Assembly (NCBI GenBank): GCA_023450335.1
Contig: JAEXHA010000172.1
Location: forward strand, 1 to 5,366
Length of the DNA: 5,366 nt
Source of the DNA: Actinomycetes bacterium
GTDB lineage: Bacteria > Actinomycetota > Actinomycetes > Actinomycetales > Microbacteriaceae
Direction: 5' to 3'
Of this stretch, positions 1 through 5,215 are shown piece after piece; within the stretch, counting starts at the first letter, position 1, and every line of letters starts with the position of its first letter. The notes under the pieces are model-generated. The model saw nothing but the letters and a program-made list of their open reading frames with translations, was not told where the DNA came from and ran no database searches. The position numbers were made by a program, and so were the translations under genes.

Positions 1-2136
1 GAACGCATCCAGGCCCACGAGCGCCTCGACGCGGCGGTTGGACGCGCCGACCGACGACTCGCCGACGAGGTTGATCAGCCCCACTTCGGCCGAGCTCGCC
101 ACGTGGGTCCCGGCGCACAGTTCGCGCGACCACGGTCCGCCGATGTCGACCATCCGCACCGTGTCGCCGTACTTCTCTCCGAACAGCGCCATGGCTCCCA
201 GTTCCTTGGCCTCGGCCAGCGGCAGGGTGCGGGTGGTCACTTCGAGGTTGTCGCGGACGGCGTTGTTGGCGATCTCCTCGATCTCCGACTTCGTCGCGTC
301 GCTGAGTCCCTGGCTCCACGAGAAGTCGAAGCGCAGATATCCGGCGCGGTTCAGCGACCCCGCCTGGGTGGCCGTCTTGCCCAGCGTGTCGCGCAGTGCC
401 GCGTGGACCAGGTGGGTCGCGGAATGCGCCTGACGCGCCGCACGCCGATTCGCGGCATCCACCACCGTCGTGGCGGGCTGATCGACGCCGACCTCGCCGC
501 TGGTGACTTCGACGGTGTGGCTGATGAGACCGGGCACGGGACGCTGGACGTCGAGGACCTCGAGCTCGAAGCCCGGACCGACGATGACACCCTTATCGGC
601 CACCTGGCCACCCGACTCGGCGTACAGCGCGGTCTCGGCCAGGATCACCTCGGCGACCTGACCCTGGGTGGCACGCGAGACGGATTGCCCGTCGACCAGC
701 ACTCCCAGCACCCGTGACTCGGTTTCGAGGTCGGTGTAGCCGGTGAAGACCGTCTCGCCCTGCGCGCGCAGGTCGCGGTAGACGCTGACGTCGGCGATCG
801 CGCGCTTGCGCGACTTCGCGTCGGCCTTGGCGCGCTCGCGCTGCTGCTTCATGAGCGTGTCGAACGCCGCACGATCGACCGACAGGCCGGCCTCCTCAGC
901 CACCTCGAGCGTGAGGTCGATCGGGAAGCCGTAGGTGTCGTGCAGGAGGAACGCCTGCGAGCCGTCGAGCGCGGAGCCACCCGAGCGCTTGGTGTCTTCG
1001 AGGGCCAGATCGAGGATCGTGGAGCCGGCTGCGAGGGTGCGCAGAAACGTCTCTTCCTCCGCGAACGCATACTGCGAGATGCGGGCCCAGTCGGACTCGA
1101 CCTCGGGGTAGGCCTCCTTCATCGCGTCGCGCGAGGCGGCGAACAGCTCGGGGAAGGTGGCGCCGTCGACGCCGAGAAGTCGCATCGCGCGGATGGCGCG
1201 GCGCATGAGGCGGCGCAGGATGTAGCCGCGTCCCTCGTTCGAGGGCGTGACGCCGTCGGCCAGCAGCATGAGCGACGAACGCACGTGGTCGGCGATGACG
1301 CGGAATCGCACGTCGTCATCGTGGTCGGCGCCGTACGTCTTGCCCGACAGGGCGACGGCAGCGTCGAGCACGGGGCGGACCTGGTCGGTCTCGTACATGT
1401 TGTCGACGCCCTGCTTGATGAACGCGATGCGCTCCAAGCCCATGCCGGTGTCGATGTTCTTGGCCGGCAACTCGCCGACGATCGTGAAGTCGGTCTTCGA
1501 GGTCACGTCGGTGATCTCGTACTCCATGAACACGAGGTTCCAGATCTCGACGTAACGGTCGTCGTCGGTGGCCGGGCCCCCGTCGATGCCGTAGGCGGGC
1601 CCGCGGTCGAAGAAGATCTCCGAACAGGGGCCGGCGGGACCGGGCAGCCCGGTGCTCCAGTAGTTCGTGTCACGGCCCAGACGCTGGATCCGCTCTGCGG
1701 GCAGCGAGGTCAGGCGCAGCCACAGATCGTGCGCTTCGTCGTCGTCCTCATAGACGGTCACCCAGAGGTCCTTCGGGTCGAACCCGAGCCCGCCGTCCTC
1801 CTCGGAGGAGGTCAGCAGCTCCCACGCGTAGGCGATTGCTCCTTCCTTGAAGTAGTCGCCGAACGACCAGTTGCCCATCATCTGGAAGAAGGTGCCGTGG
1901 CGGGGGGTCTTGCCGACCTCTTCGATGTCGTTGGTGCGCAGGCACTTCTGCCGGTCGGCCACACGCGGGTGGGGCGCGGGCACGTCGCCGCGCAGATACG
2001 GGATGAACGGCACCATGCCGGCGACCGTGAACAGCAGTGCCGGGTCGGCGCTGACCAGCGAGGCCGACGGCACGATCGTGTGCCCATTCTTCTCGAAGTA
2101 CGACAGGTAGCGCCGGGCGATCTCAGCGGTCTTCAT
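1..2136 (-). CDS. alaS: Alanyl-tRNA synthetase (AlaRS), C-terminus cut by window edge
   Basis: Class II synthetase that charges tRNA-Ala with alanine and clears mischarged Ser/Gly-tRNA-Ala in the cytoplasm. The 712 codons seen cover the catalytic, tRNA-recognition and editing domains. About 170 residues are missing, mainly the C-Ala domain, against a usual length near 880. Seen in the translation: motif 2 begins at R67 (RTND, 67-70, followed by the HGTFFQMMGNWSFGDYFK stretch), and motif 3 is GMGLERIA at 231-238. The editing site has H571 and H575 (HSATH), T574, Q591, and C674-x3-H678 (CAGTH), which match E. coli H564, H568, T567, Q584, C666 and H670. All key residues are intact. The ATG at 2134-2136 opens with MKTAEIARRYLSYFEKNGHT, the normal AlaRS start, and GAGGA (2144-2148) sits 7 bases upstream. 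It follows the small membrane gene by 67 bases. Identity is certain. Confidence 0.98.
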   Translation of the reverse strand, partial: MKTAEIARRYLSYFEKNGHTIVPSASLVSADPALLFTVAGMVPFIPYLRGDVPAPHPRVADRQKCLRTNDIEEVGKTPRHGTFFQMMGNWSFGDYFKEGAIAYAWELLTSSEEDGGLGFDPKDLWVTVYEDDDEAHDLWLRLTSLPAERIQRLGRDTNYWSTGLPGPAGPCSEIFFDRGPAYGIDGGPATDDDRYVEIWNLVFMEYEITDVTSKTDFTIVGELPAKNIDTGMGLERIAFIKQGVDNMYETDQVRPVLDAAVALSGKTYGADHDDDVRFRVIADHVRSSLMLLADGVTPSNEGRGYILRRLMRRAIRAMRLLGVDGATFPELFAASRDAMKEAYPEVESDWARISQYAFAEEETFLRTLAAGSTILDLALEDTKRSGGSALDGSQAFLLHDTYGFPIDLTLEVAEEAGLSVDRAAFDTLMKQQRERAKADAKSRKRAIADVSVYRDLRAQGETVFTGYTDLETESRVLGVLVDGQSVSRATQGQVAEVILAETALYAESGGQVADKGVIVGPGFELEVLDVQRPVPGLISHTVEVTSGEVGVDQPATTVVDAANRRAARQAHSATHLVHAALRDTLGKTATQAGSLNRAGYLRFDFSWSQGLSDATKSEIEEIANNAVRDNLEVTTRTLPLAEAKELGAMALFGEKYGDTVRMVDIGGPWSRELCAGTHVASSAEVGLINLVGESSVGASNRRVEALVGLDAF

Positions 2137-2143
2137 GGGTGGG

Positions 2144-2148
2144 TCCTC
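2144..2148 (-). promoter_or_regulatory. Shine-Dalgarno of alaS
   Basis: The minus strand reads GAGGA here, 7 bases before the ATG at 2136. It fixes the start and shows that alaS has a conventional leader, unlike rarA and the small gene upstream. Confidence 0.75.
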
Positions 2149-2170
2149 GGGCAAGCGGGCGCGATGTCAG

Positions 2171-2185
2171 CGCCCCGACGGGGCG
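2171..2185 (-). terminator. GC-rich hairpin between the small membrane gene and alaS
   Basis: Perfect 6-bp inverted repeat (CGCCCC / GGGGCG) around a 3-base loop, 18 bases past the stop codon of the small gene and 34 bases before alaS. No T-run follows on either strand, so it may be a weak terminator, an attenuator or an mRNA stabiliser. I found no good promoter for alaS downstream of it, so read-through into alaS is likely. Confidence 0.35.
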
Positions 2186-2203
2186 GATCGATCGACGCGA
2201 AGA

Positions 2204-2488
2204 TCAGTCGGTGGGAGTGGTGCCGGCGCGGGTGGCCGTGTCGACGGCGTCGGATGCCGCGGCGGCGGCCTTGTCGAGAGCCTCGGCGGCGACATCCTTG
2301 ACATCGGCGGCCAGGCCCTCGATCCGCGCCTCCTGGGCGCGGTACGCCTCGCCGATGCGGTCGGTGAATTCGGAGATGCGCGCGTCCACCTCGGCGAGCA
2401 CCTCGTGCCCGCGAGGGTCCTTGTTCACCAGGTGCGCGGCGACGAACCCGCCGGCGATGCCGAGCACGAACCAGAGCGCGTTCTTCAT
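2204..2488 (-). CDS. Small single-span membrane protein, hypothetical (94 aa)
   Basis: Function unknown. The N-terminus (about residues 3-20, NALWFVLGIAGGFVAAHL) is a hydrophobic glycine-containing helix that fits a membrane anchor or uncleaved signal. It is followed by NKDPRGHE and then an amphipathic, Ala/Asp/Glu-rich helical region (28-85) of likely coiled-coil type, and a short polar tail (TTPTD). This layout resembles YtxH-like or similar small actinobacterial anchored proteins, and genes of this kind often lie between rpsD and alaS; that comparison is from memory. Start choice: an in-frame ATG at 2497 would add only MER, but a TAACAT -10-like hexamer (2496-2501) overlaps it and lies 7 bases before the ATG at 2488. 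The 2488 start on a leaderless mRNA therefore fits better. The gene is separated from rpsD by a strong hairpin and precedes alaS by 67 bases. A link to translation or the envelope is not shown. Confidence 0.85.
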   Translation of the reverse strand: MKNALWFVLGIAGGFVAAHLVNKDPRGHEVLAEVDARISEFTDRIGEAYRAQEARIEGLAADVKDVAAEALDKAAAAASDAVDTATRAGTTPTD

Positions 2489-2495
2489 GCGTTCC

Positions 2496-2501
2496 ATGTT
2501 A
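2496..2501 (-). promoter_or_regulatory. Candidate -10 element (TAACAT) of the small membrane gene
   Basis: The minus strand reads TAACAT, matching the TAnnnT actinobacterial -10, ending 7 bases before the ATG at 2488. Transcription would then begin at or next to the start codon. No recognisable -35 lies at the right distance; that region is the arm of the rpsD terminator hairpin. Confidence 0.45.
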
Positions 2502-2512
2502 GGTGCAAACGC

Positions 2513-2546
2513 CGCAGGGCGCCGGGGTGACCCCCGACGCCCTGCG
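2513..2546 (-). terminator. Strong hairpin downstream of rpsD
   Basis: Arms 2513-2527 and 2532-2546 form 9 bp, one C/A mismatch, then 5 bp around a 4-base loop, almost all G-C. The hairpin starts 21 bases past the rpsD stop. On the minus strand it is followed by a weak T-containing stretch (GCGTTTGC), not a classical U-tract, which is common for actinobacterial terminators. It should separate rpsD from the small gene. Confidence 0.7.
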
Positions 2547-2567
2547 ACGTTGAACGTGAGAAAGATC

Positions 2568-3197
2568 TCAGCGCGCGGCGTAGTACTCGACGACGAGCTG
2601 GACTTCACAGGTCACGGGGACCTCGGCACGCTTCGGGCGACGCACGAGGCGCGCCTGCAGCTTGTCGAGCTCGACCTCGAGGTAACCCGGAACCGGGGGC
2701 AGGACCTCGGCGTGACCGCCGGCGGCTGCGACCTGGAACGGCTCGAGAGCCTCGCTCTTCTCCTTGACGTGGATGAGCTGACCCGGCTTCACGCGGAAGG
2801 ACGGGCGGTCGACGAGCTGACCGTCGACGAGGATGTGACGGTGCACGACCAGCTGGCGGGCCTGCGCGGTGGTGCGGGCGAAGCCGGCGCGCACGACGAG
2901 TGCGTCCAGACGCATCTCGAGCTGCTCGACCAGGTTCTCACCGGTCAGGCCGTCCTTGCGGCGGGCCTCGTTGAACTGGATGCGCAGCTGCTTCTCGCGG
3001 ATGCCGTACTGCTCGCGCAGACGCTGCTTCTCGCGGAGGCGGACGGCGTAGTCGCTGTCGGCCTTGCGCTTGGTGCGGCCGTGCTCACCCGGAGCGTAGG
3101 GACGCTTCTCGAGGTAGCGGGCGGCCTTGGGGGTGAGGGCGACGCCGAGAGCGCGCGAGAGGCGCACCTTGCGACGGTCCTGAGCCTTCGATGCCAC
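2568..3197 (-). CDS. rpsD: 30S ribosomal protein S4
   Basis: Primary 16S rRNA-binding protein that starts assembly of the 30S body. In E. coli and B. subtilis it also represses its own mRNA. The product is 209 aa, normal for the family. The N-terminal S4 domain (1-95) has the conserved run YLEKRPYAPGEHG (28-40) and SDYAVRLREKQRLREQYGI (48-66). The S4 RNA-binding fold follows (about 95-150: MRLDALVVRAGFARTTAQAR, then HRHILVDGQLVDRPSFRVKPG). The C-terminus ends VTCEVQLVVEYYAAR. The N-terminal zinc-binding cysteines of some S4 proteins are absent and the only Cys is C197, so this is the zinc-free form, as in other actinobacteria. The GTG at 3195-3197 is chosen because AAAGGAA (3203-3209) precedes it and the protein then begins at the conserved QDRRKVRLSRALG; the open frame further upstream is not S4-like. 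It lies alone on its transcript, apart from rpsM/rpsK/rpoA, as is common outside Proteobacteria. Confidence 0.98.
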   Translation of the reverse strand: MASKAQDRRKVRLSRALGVALTPKAARYLEKRPYAPGEHGRTKRKADSDYAVRLREKQRLREQYGIREKQLRIQFNEARRKDGLTGENLVEQLEMRLDALVVRAGFARTTAQARQLVVHRHILVDGQLVDRPSFRVKPGQLIHVKEKSEALEPFQVAAAGGHAEVLPPVPGYLEVELDKLQARLVRRPKRAEVPVTCEVQLVVEYYAAR

Positions 3198-3202
3198 GAA
3201 GA

Positions 3203-3209
3203 TTCCTTT
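3203..3209 (-). promoter_or_regulatory. Shine-Dalgarno of rpsD
   Basis: The minus strand reads AAAGGAA, with the GGA 6 bases before the GTG at 3197. It decides the GTG start. It lies one base from the foot of a long inverted repeat (3211-3248), so folding of the leader could affect ribosome access. Confidence 0.8.
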
Positions 3210-3210
3210 C

Positions 3211-3248
3211 GATACGCGGCGGTGACTGTCACCGTCCGCGGACGTATC
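3211..3248 (-). promoter_or_regulatory. Nested inverted repeat in rpsD leader, candidate S4 autoregulatory structure
   Basis: Three stacked helices are visible. The outer one is GATACG (3211-3216) with CGTATC (3243-3248). The middle one is CGG (3217-3219) with CCG (3236-3238). The inner one is a 15-base dyad CGGTGAC-T-GTCACCG (3220-3234) centred on 3227, whose tip must open into a small loop in RNA. Unpaired bases at 3239-3242 and 3235 are bulges. The foot is one base from the Shine-Dalgarno. Feedback on rpsD by S4 is known in E. coli and B. subtilis; its use here is my inference. The inner dyad could instead be a DNA operator. Confidence 0.5.
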
Positions 3249-3261
3249 TCCCACTCCTCGC

Positions 3262-3296
3262 CCTTTCCGGACTGCACGCCGGAGCATGCCGGAAGG
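3262..3296 (-). promoter_or_regulatory. Second hairpin in rpsD leader
   Basis: In the minus-strand RNA, CCUUCCGG (3296-3289) pairs with CCGGAAAGG (3270-3262) with one bulged A. A 4-bp inner helix (3285-3288 with 3275-3278, including a G-U pair) caps it around a 6-base loop. Together with the repeat at 3211-3248 it gives the rpsD leader a two-domain fold. Confidence 0.4.
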
Positions 3297-3345
3297 TCTT
3301 CATCAGAGGAGGGGGATGCCCGAAAACCCTGTTTCGAGCCGCTCA

Positions 3346-3351
3346 AGTCTA
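3346..3351 (-). promoter_or_regulatory. Candidate -10 element (TAGACT) of rpsD
   Basis: The minus strand reads TAGACT, fitting TAnnnT. Transcription would start near 3339 and give a leader of about 142 nt, long enough for both hairpins. No convincing -35 is seen, since the upstream 17-23 bases are the rarA hairpin. Other weak hexamers exist in the gap, so this placement is tentative. Confidence 0.35.
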
Positions 3352-3353
3352 AC

Positions 3354-3374
3354 AGAGACCGGACGCCGATCTCT
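3354..3374 (-). terminator. Hairpin downstream of rarA
   Basis: A 9-bp stem with a 3-base loop: arms 3366-3374 and 3354-3362. One pair is U-G in the minus-strand RNA but A/C in the plus-strand RNA, so the stem is complete only for minus-strand transcription, as expected for a rarA terminator. It begins 13 bases after the TAG stop. The following bases (GTTAGACTT) are only weakly U-rich. Confidence 0.55.
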
Positions 3375-3387
3375 CCAGGCCCTGCGC

Positions 3388-4701
3388 CTACTCCCCCAGG
3401 ATCTTGCGGATCTTCTCGAGCCGGGCGCCGATGTCGCGCTCGACCCCACGCGGGGTCGGGTCGTAGTAGCGGCGCCCGCGCAACGCGTCCGGAAGGTACT
3501 GCTGAGTCGCGACCCCGACGTCCAGATCGTGGGGGTACACGTACCCCTTCCCGTGGCCCAGACGCCGCGCCCCCGGGTAATGGGCGTCGCGCAGATGCGT
3601 CGGCACACGGCCGAAGCCGCCCGCGCGCACGTCGGCGATCGCCTGGTTGATGGCGTTGTAGGCCGCGTTCGACTTGGCGGTCGTGGCCAGGTAGGCGGTG
3701 GCCTCTGCCAGCGGGATTCGGCCCTCCGGCATCCCGATGAACGCGACAGCGTCCGCCGCGGCGACCGCGATCTGCAGCGCTTGGGGATCGGCCAGACCGA
3801 TGTCCTCAGCGGCTGAGATGACCAGCCGGCGCGCGATGAAGCGCGGATCCTCACCCGCCTCGATCATGCGCGCGAGGTAGTGCATCGCGGCATCCACATC
3901 GGATCCGCGGATCGACTTGATGAACGCGCTGATGACGTCGTAGTGCTCGTCGCCCTGCTTGTCGTAGCGCAGCAGCGCGCGATCGACCGCCTGCGCGACA
4001 TGCTCAGCGGTGATCTCCGACGCCCCTTCGTCGGCCATCGCGGCGGCCGCTTCGAGCGAGGTCAGCGCGCGTCGGGCGTCGCCGGATGCCAGTTGGATCA
4101 GCCCCGTGCGAGCCTCGGGTGCCAGCGTGACCGCGCCGGCCAGACCGCGCGGGTCGGCGACGGCTCGGTCGATCAGCAGCCCCAGGTCGTCGTCGGTCAA
4201 CGGCTGCAGAGTGAGCAGCAATGAGCGCGACAGCAGCGGCGCGATCACCGAGAAGGACGGGTTCTCGGTCGTCGCGGCGATGAGAATGACCCAGCCGTTC
4301 TCGACTCCCGGCAGCAGTGCGTCCTGCTGGGCCTTGGTGAATCGGTGGATCTCGTCGAGGAAGAGGATCGTCGAGATGTCATACAGGTCGCGCTGGGTCA
4401 TCGCCTCCTGCATGACCTCGCGCACATCCTTCACCCCGGCGGTGACGGCCGACAGCTCCACGAAGCGCCGCCCCGAGGTGCGGGCGATCGCCTGCGCGAG
4501 GGTCGTCTTGCCGGTGCCCGGTGGCCCCCACAGGATCACCGACACGGCACTCTTGCGCCCCGGCTGCGGGTTGGCGAGGCCGATCAGCGGGGAACCGGGC
4601 TTGAGCAGGTGCGACTGCCCGGCGACCTCGTCGAGTGAGATGGGGCGCATGCGCACCGCGAGGGGCGTTTGGCCCCGGAACAGTGCGGTCGCGTCAGTCA
4701 C
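3388..4701 (-). CDS. rarA: Replication-associated recombination protein A (RarA/MgsA AAA+ ATPase)
   Basis: AAA+ ATPase of the clamp-loader/RuvB-like group (RarA, MgsA; Mgs1/WRNIP1 in eukaryotes). It acts at stalled replication forks, opening DNA ends and interacting with SSB. The product is 437 aa, the usual length. Seen: the N-terminal PLAVRMRPISLDEVAGQSHLL (13-33), Walker A GPPGTGKT (59-66, K65), Walker B LFLDEIHR (113-120, D116/E117), sensor 1 ATTENPS (143-149) and arginine finger R159 in LLSRS. Then come the lid and the tetramerisation region with DKQGDEHYDVISAFIKSIRGSD, and the C-terminal signature PTHLRDAHYPGARRLGHGKGY leading to QQYLPDALRGRRYYDP. The start is a GTG (4699-4701) giving MTDATALFRGQ. 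There is no good Shine-Dalgarno, but a TAGCCT hexamer ends 6 bases upstream, pointing to a leaderless mRNA. It is divergent from the gene at 4806. Confidence 0.96.
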   Translation of the reverse strand: MTDATALFRGQTPLAVRMRPISLDEVAGQSHLLKPGSPLIGLANPQPGRKSAVSVILWGPPGTGKTTLAQAIARTSGRRFVELSAVTAGVKDVREVMQEAMTQRDLYDISTILFLDEIHRFTKAQQDALLPGVENGWVILIAATTENPSFSVIAPLLSRSLLLTLQPLTDDDLGLLIDRAVADPRGLAGAVTLAPEARTGLIQLASGDARRALTSLEAAAAMADEGASEITAEHVAQAVDRALLRYDKQGDEHYDVISAFIKSIRGSDVDAAMHYLARMIEAGEDPRFIARRLVISAAEDIGLADPQALQIAVAAADAVAFIGMPEGRIPLAEATAYLATTAKSNAAYNAINQAIADVRAGGFGRVPTHLRDAHYPGARRLGHGKGYVYPHDLDVGVATQQYLPDALRGRRYYDPTPRGVERDIGARLEKIRKILGE

Positions 4702-4707
4702 CCGTCC

Positions 4708-4713
4708 AGGCTA
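4708..4713 (-). promoter_or_regulatory. Candidate -10 element (TAGCCT) of rarA
   Basis: The minus strand reads TAGCCT, a TAnnnT match, with 6 bases before the GTG start. RNA synthesis 7 bases downstream would begin on the GTG itself. The -35 region is G/C-rich without a clear TTGnnn at the expected distance. Confidence 0.45.
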
Positions 4714-4738
4714 GCCGCGCGCGCCGACGTCGACGCGT

Positions 4739-4767
4739 TTGTCCGCCGCGCCGGGGCCCCGTAGGCT
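4739..4767 (+). promoter_or_regulatory. Promoter of the gene at 4806: TTGTCC, 17 bases, TAGGCT
   Basis: The -35 TTGTCC (4739-4744) and -10 TAGGCT (4762-4767) are separated by exactly 17 bases, the best promoter in the window. Transcription would start near 4774, giving a leader of about 32 nt. The spacer contains the 10-base palindrome CGGGGCCCCG (4752-4761), which could be an operator or chance in GC-rich DNA. Confidence 0.55.
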
Positions 4768-4775
4768 TTTCACGC

Positions 4776-4789
4776 CCCGGAACACCGGG
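4776..4789 (+). promoter_or_regulatory. Small leader hairpin before the gene at 4806
   Basis: CCCGG (4776-4780) and CCGGG (4785-4789) pair around AACA. The stem lies almost at the predicted 5' end of the mRNA and ends 4 bases before the Shine-Dalgarno region. It may stabilise the 5' end; no known regulator is suggested. Confidence 0.3.
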
Positions 4790-4793
4790 AATC

Positions 4794-4802
4794 GAAGGAG
4801 GT
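4794..4802 (+). promoter_or_regulatory. Shine-Dalgarno of the gene at 4806
   Basis: GAAGGAGGT is a near-perfect anti-16S match, with only 3 bases between its end and the GTG at 4806. It decides this start over ATG codons further upstream that would run through the promoter. Confidence 0.8.
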
Positions 4803-4805
4803 CCC

Positions 4806-5147
4806 GTGGCGACGGGTGCAGGCAAGAAGAACGCGCGCGCCGAGAGCGAACGCGCACGGCTCTATCAGGCGCGCCAGCAGTTCCACGCCGGCACCGTGCG
4901 ACGCCGCACGCGCGACAACGTCATCGCCGGCGTCGGCGGGGGCGTGCTCATCCTGGCGATCCTGGGTGGCCAGTGGGCGTACTTCGAGGCGGGGCCGGGC
5001 CGGCCCGAGCCGACTCCGACCTCCACGGAGACTCCCGCCCCCTCCCCCGAACCGAGTGCGACATCGACGCCCGAGCCGGAAGAGCCGCCGACGCCGAGCC
5101 CCGATCCCACCACCTCGACGAGTCCATCGCCCGACCCCGCTGAGTGA
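4806..5147 (+). CDS. Small membrane-anchored protein with Pro/Ser/Thr-rich outer tail (113 aa)
   Basis: Function unknown. Residues 1-38 are strongly basic (KKNARAESERARLYQARQQF, then RRRTRD) and should face the cytoplasm. Residues 39-60 (VIAGVGGGVLILAILGGQWAYF) form one transmembrane helix. Residues 62-113 are a low-complexity tail of Pro, Ser, Thr and Glu with recurrent T/S-P-x pairs, probably extracytoplasmic by the positive-inside rule. The GTG start is set by a near-perfect Shine-Dalgarno. The basic segment, helix and AGPGxPxPTP junction resemble, from memory, the N-terminal anchor of actinobacterial membrane-bound cyclophilins (peptidyl-prolyl isomerases), which are often encoded near DUF349 and relA. 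Here the frame stops (TGA, 5145-5147) with no isomerase domain. It may be a shortened relative or an independent small protein. The divergent rarA and its own promoter argue for separate control. Confidence 0.85.
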   Translation: MATGAGKKNARAESERARLYQARQQFHAGTVRRRTRDNVIAGVGGGVLILAILGGQWAYFEAGPGRPEPTPTSTETPAPSPEPSATSTPEPEEPPTPSPDPTTSTSPSPDPAE

Positions 5148-5159
5148 GCCACGCCGTAC

Positions 5160-5165
5160 TAGGCT
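5160..5165 (+). promoter_or_regulatory. Candidate -10 element (TAGGCT) for the gene at 5216
   Basis: Same hexamer as the -10 of the gene at 4806, here 12 bases past that gene's stop. Transcription would start near 5172. No matching -35 is visible, so the gene may instead be read from the upstream promoter. Confidence 0.35.
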
Positions 5166-5186
5166 GTGAGCCGACCGAACCCCCAT

Positions 5187-5200
5187 GCGGCGTGCGCCGC
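5187..5200 (+). promoter_or_regulatory. Leader hairpin before the gene at 5216
   Basis: GCGGC (5187-5191) pairs with GCCGC (5196-5200) around GTGC, ending 3 bases before the Shine-Dalgarno. This mirrors the hairpin at 4776-4789. It may tune ribosome access; it is too short and lacks the U-tract of a terminator. Confidence 0.3.
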
Positions 5201-5215
5201 GACGAGGTGTAATCC

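Noticed and set aside
940..2301. 453-codon open frame on the plus strand
   Set aside because: It lies fully antisense to alaS, whose motifs are intact. The product is His/Arg/Gly/Val-rich with no recognisable domain and no Shine-Dalgarno. Long antisense frames are expected where the true gene has G/C-biased third positions.
3198..3287. N-terminal extension of S4 to an upstream start
   Set aside because: The added residues do not match any S4 protein I know, and the DNA there is the structured leader with the Shine-Dalgarno for the GTG at 3197.
2139..3650. 503-codon open frame on the plus strand
   Set aside because: It crosses the small membrane gene, rpsD, two intergenic hairpin regions and the end of rarA in antisense. 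Its composition shifts abruptly to Arg/Pro/Ser-rich past the rpsD region, typical of a chance frame in GC-rich DNA.
4010..4714. 234-codon open frame on the plus strand
   Set aside because: Antisense to the rarA Walker motifs, with Ser/Arg/Ala-rich low-complexity translation and no ribosome-binding site. rarA is unambiguous on the other strand.
4635..5147. Longer form (170 codons) of the gene at 4806 starting from an upstream ATG
   Set aside because: The extension overlaps the start of rarA and runs through the TTGTCC/TAGGCT promoter. It lacks a Shine-Dalgarno, whereas GAAGGAGGT directly precedes the GTG at 4806.
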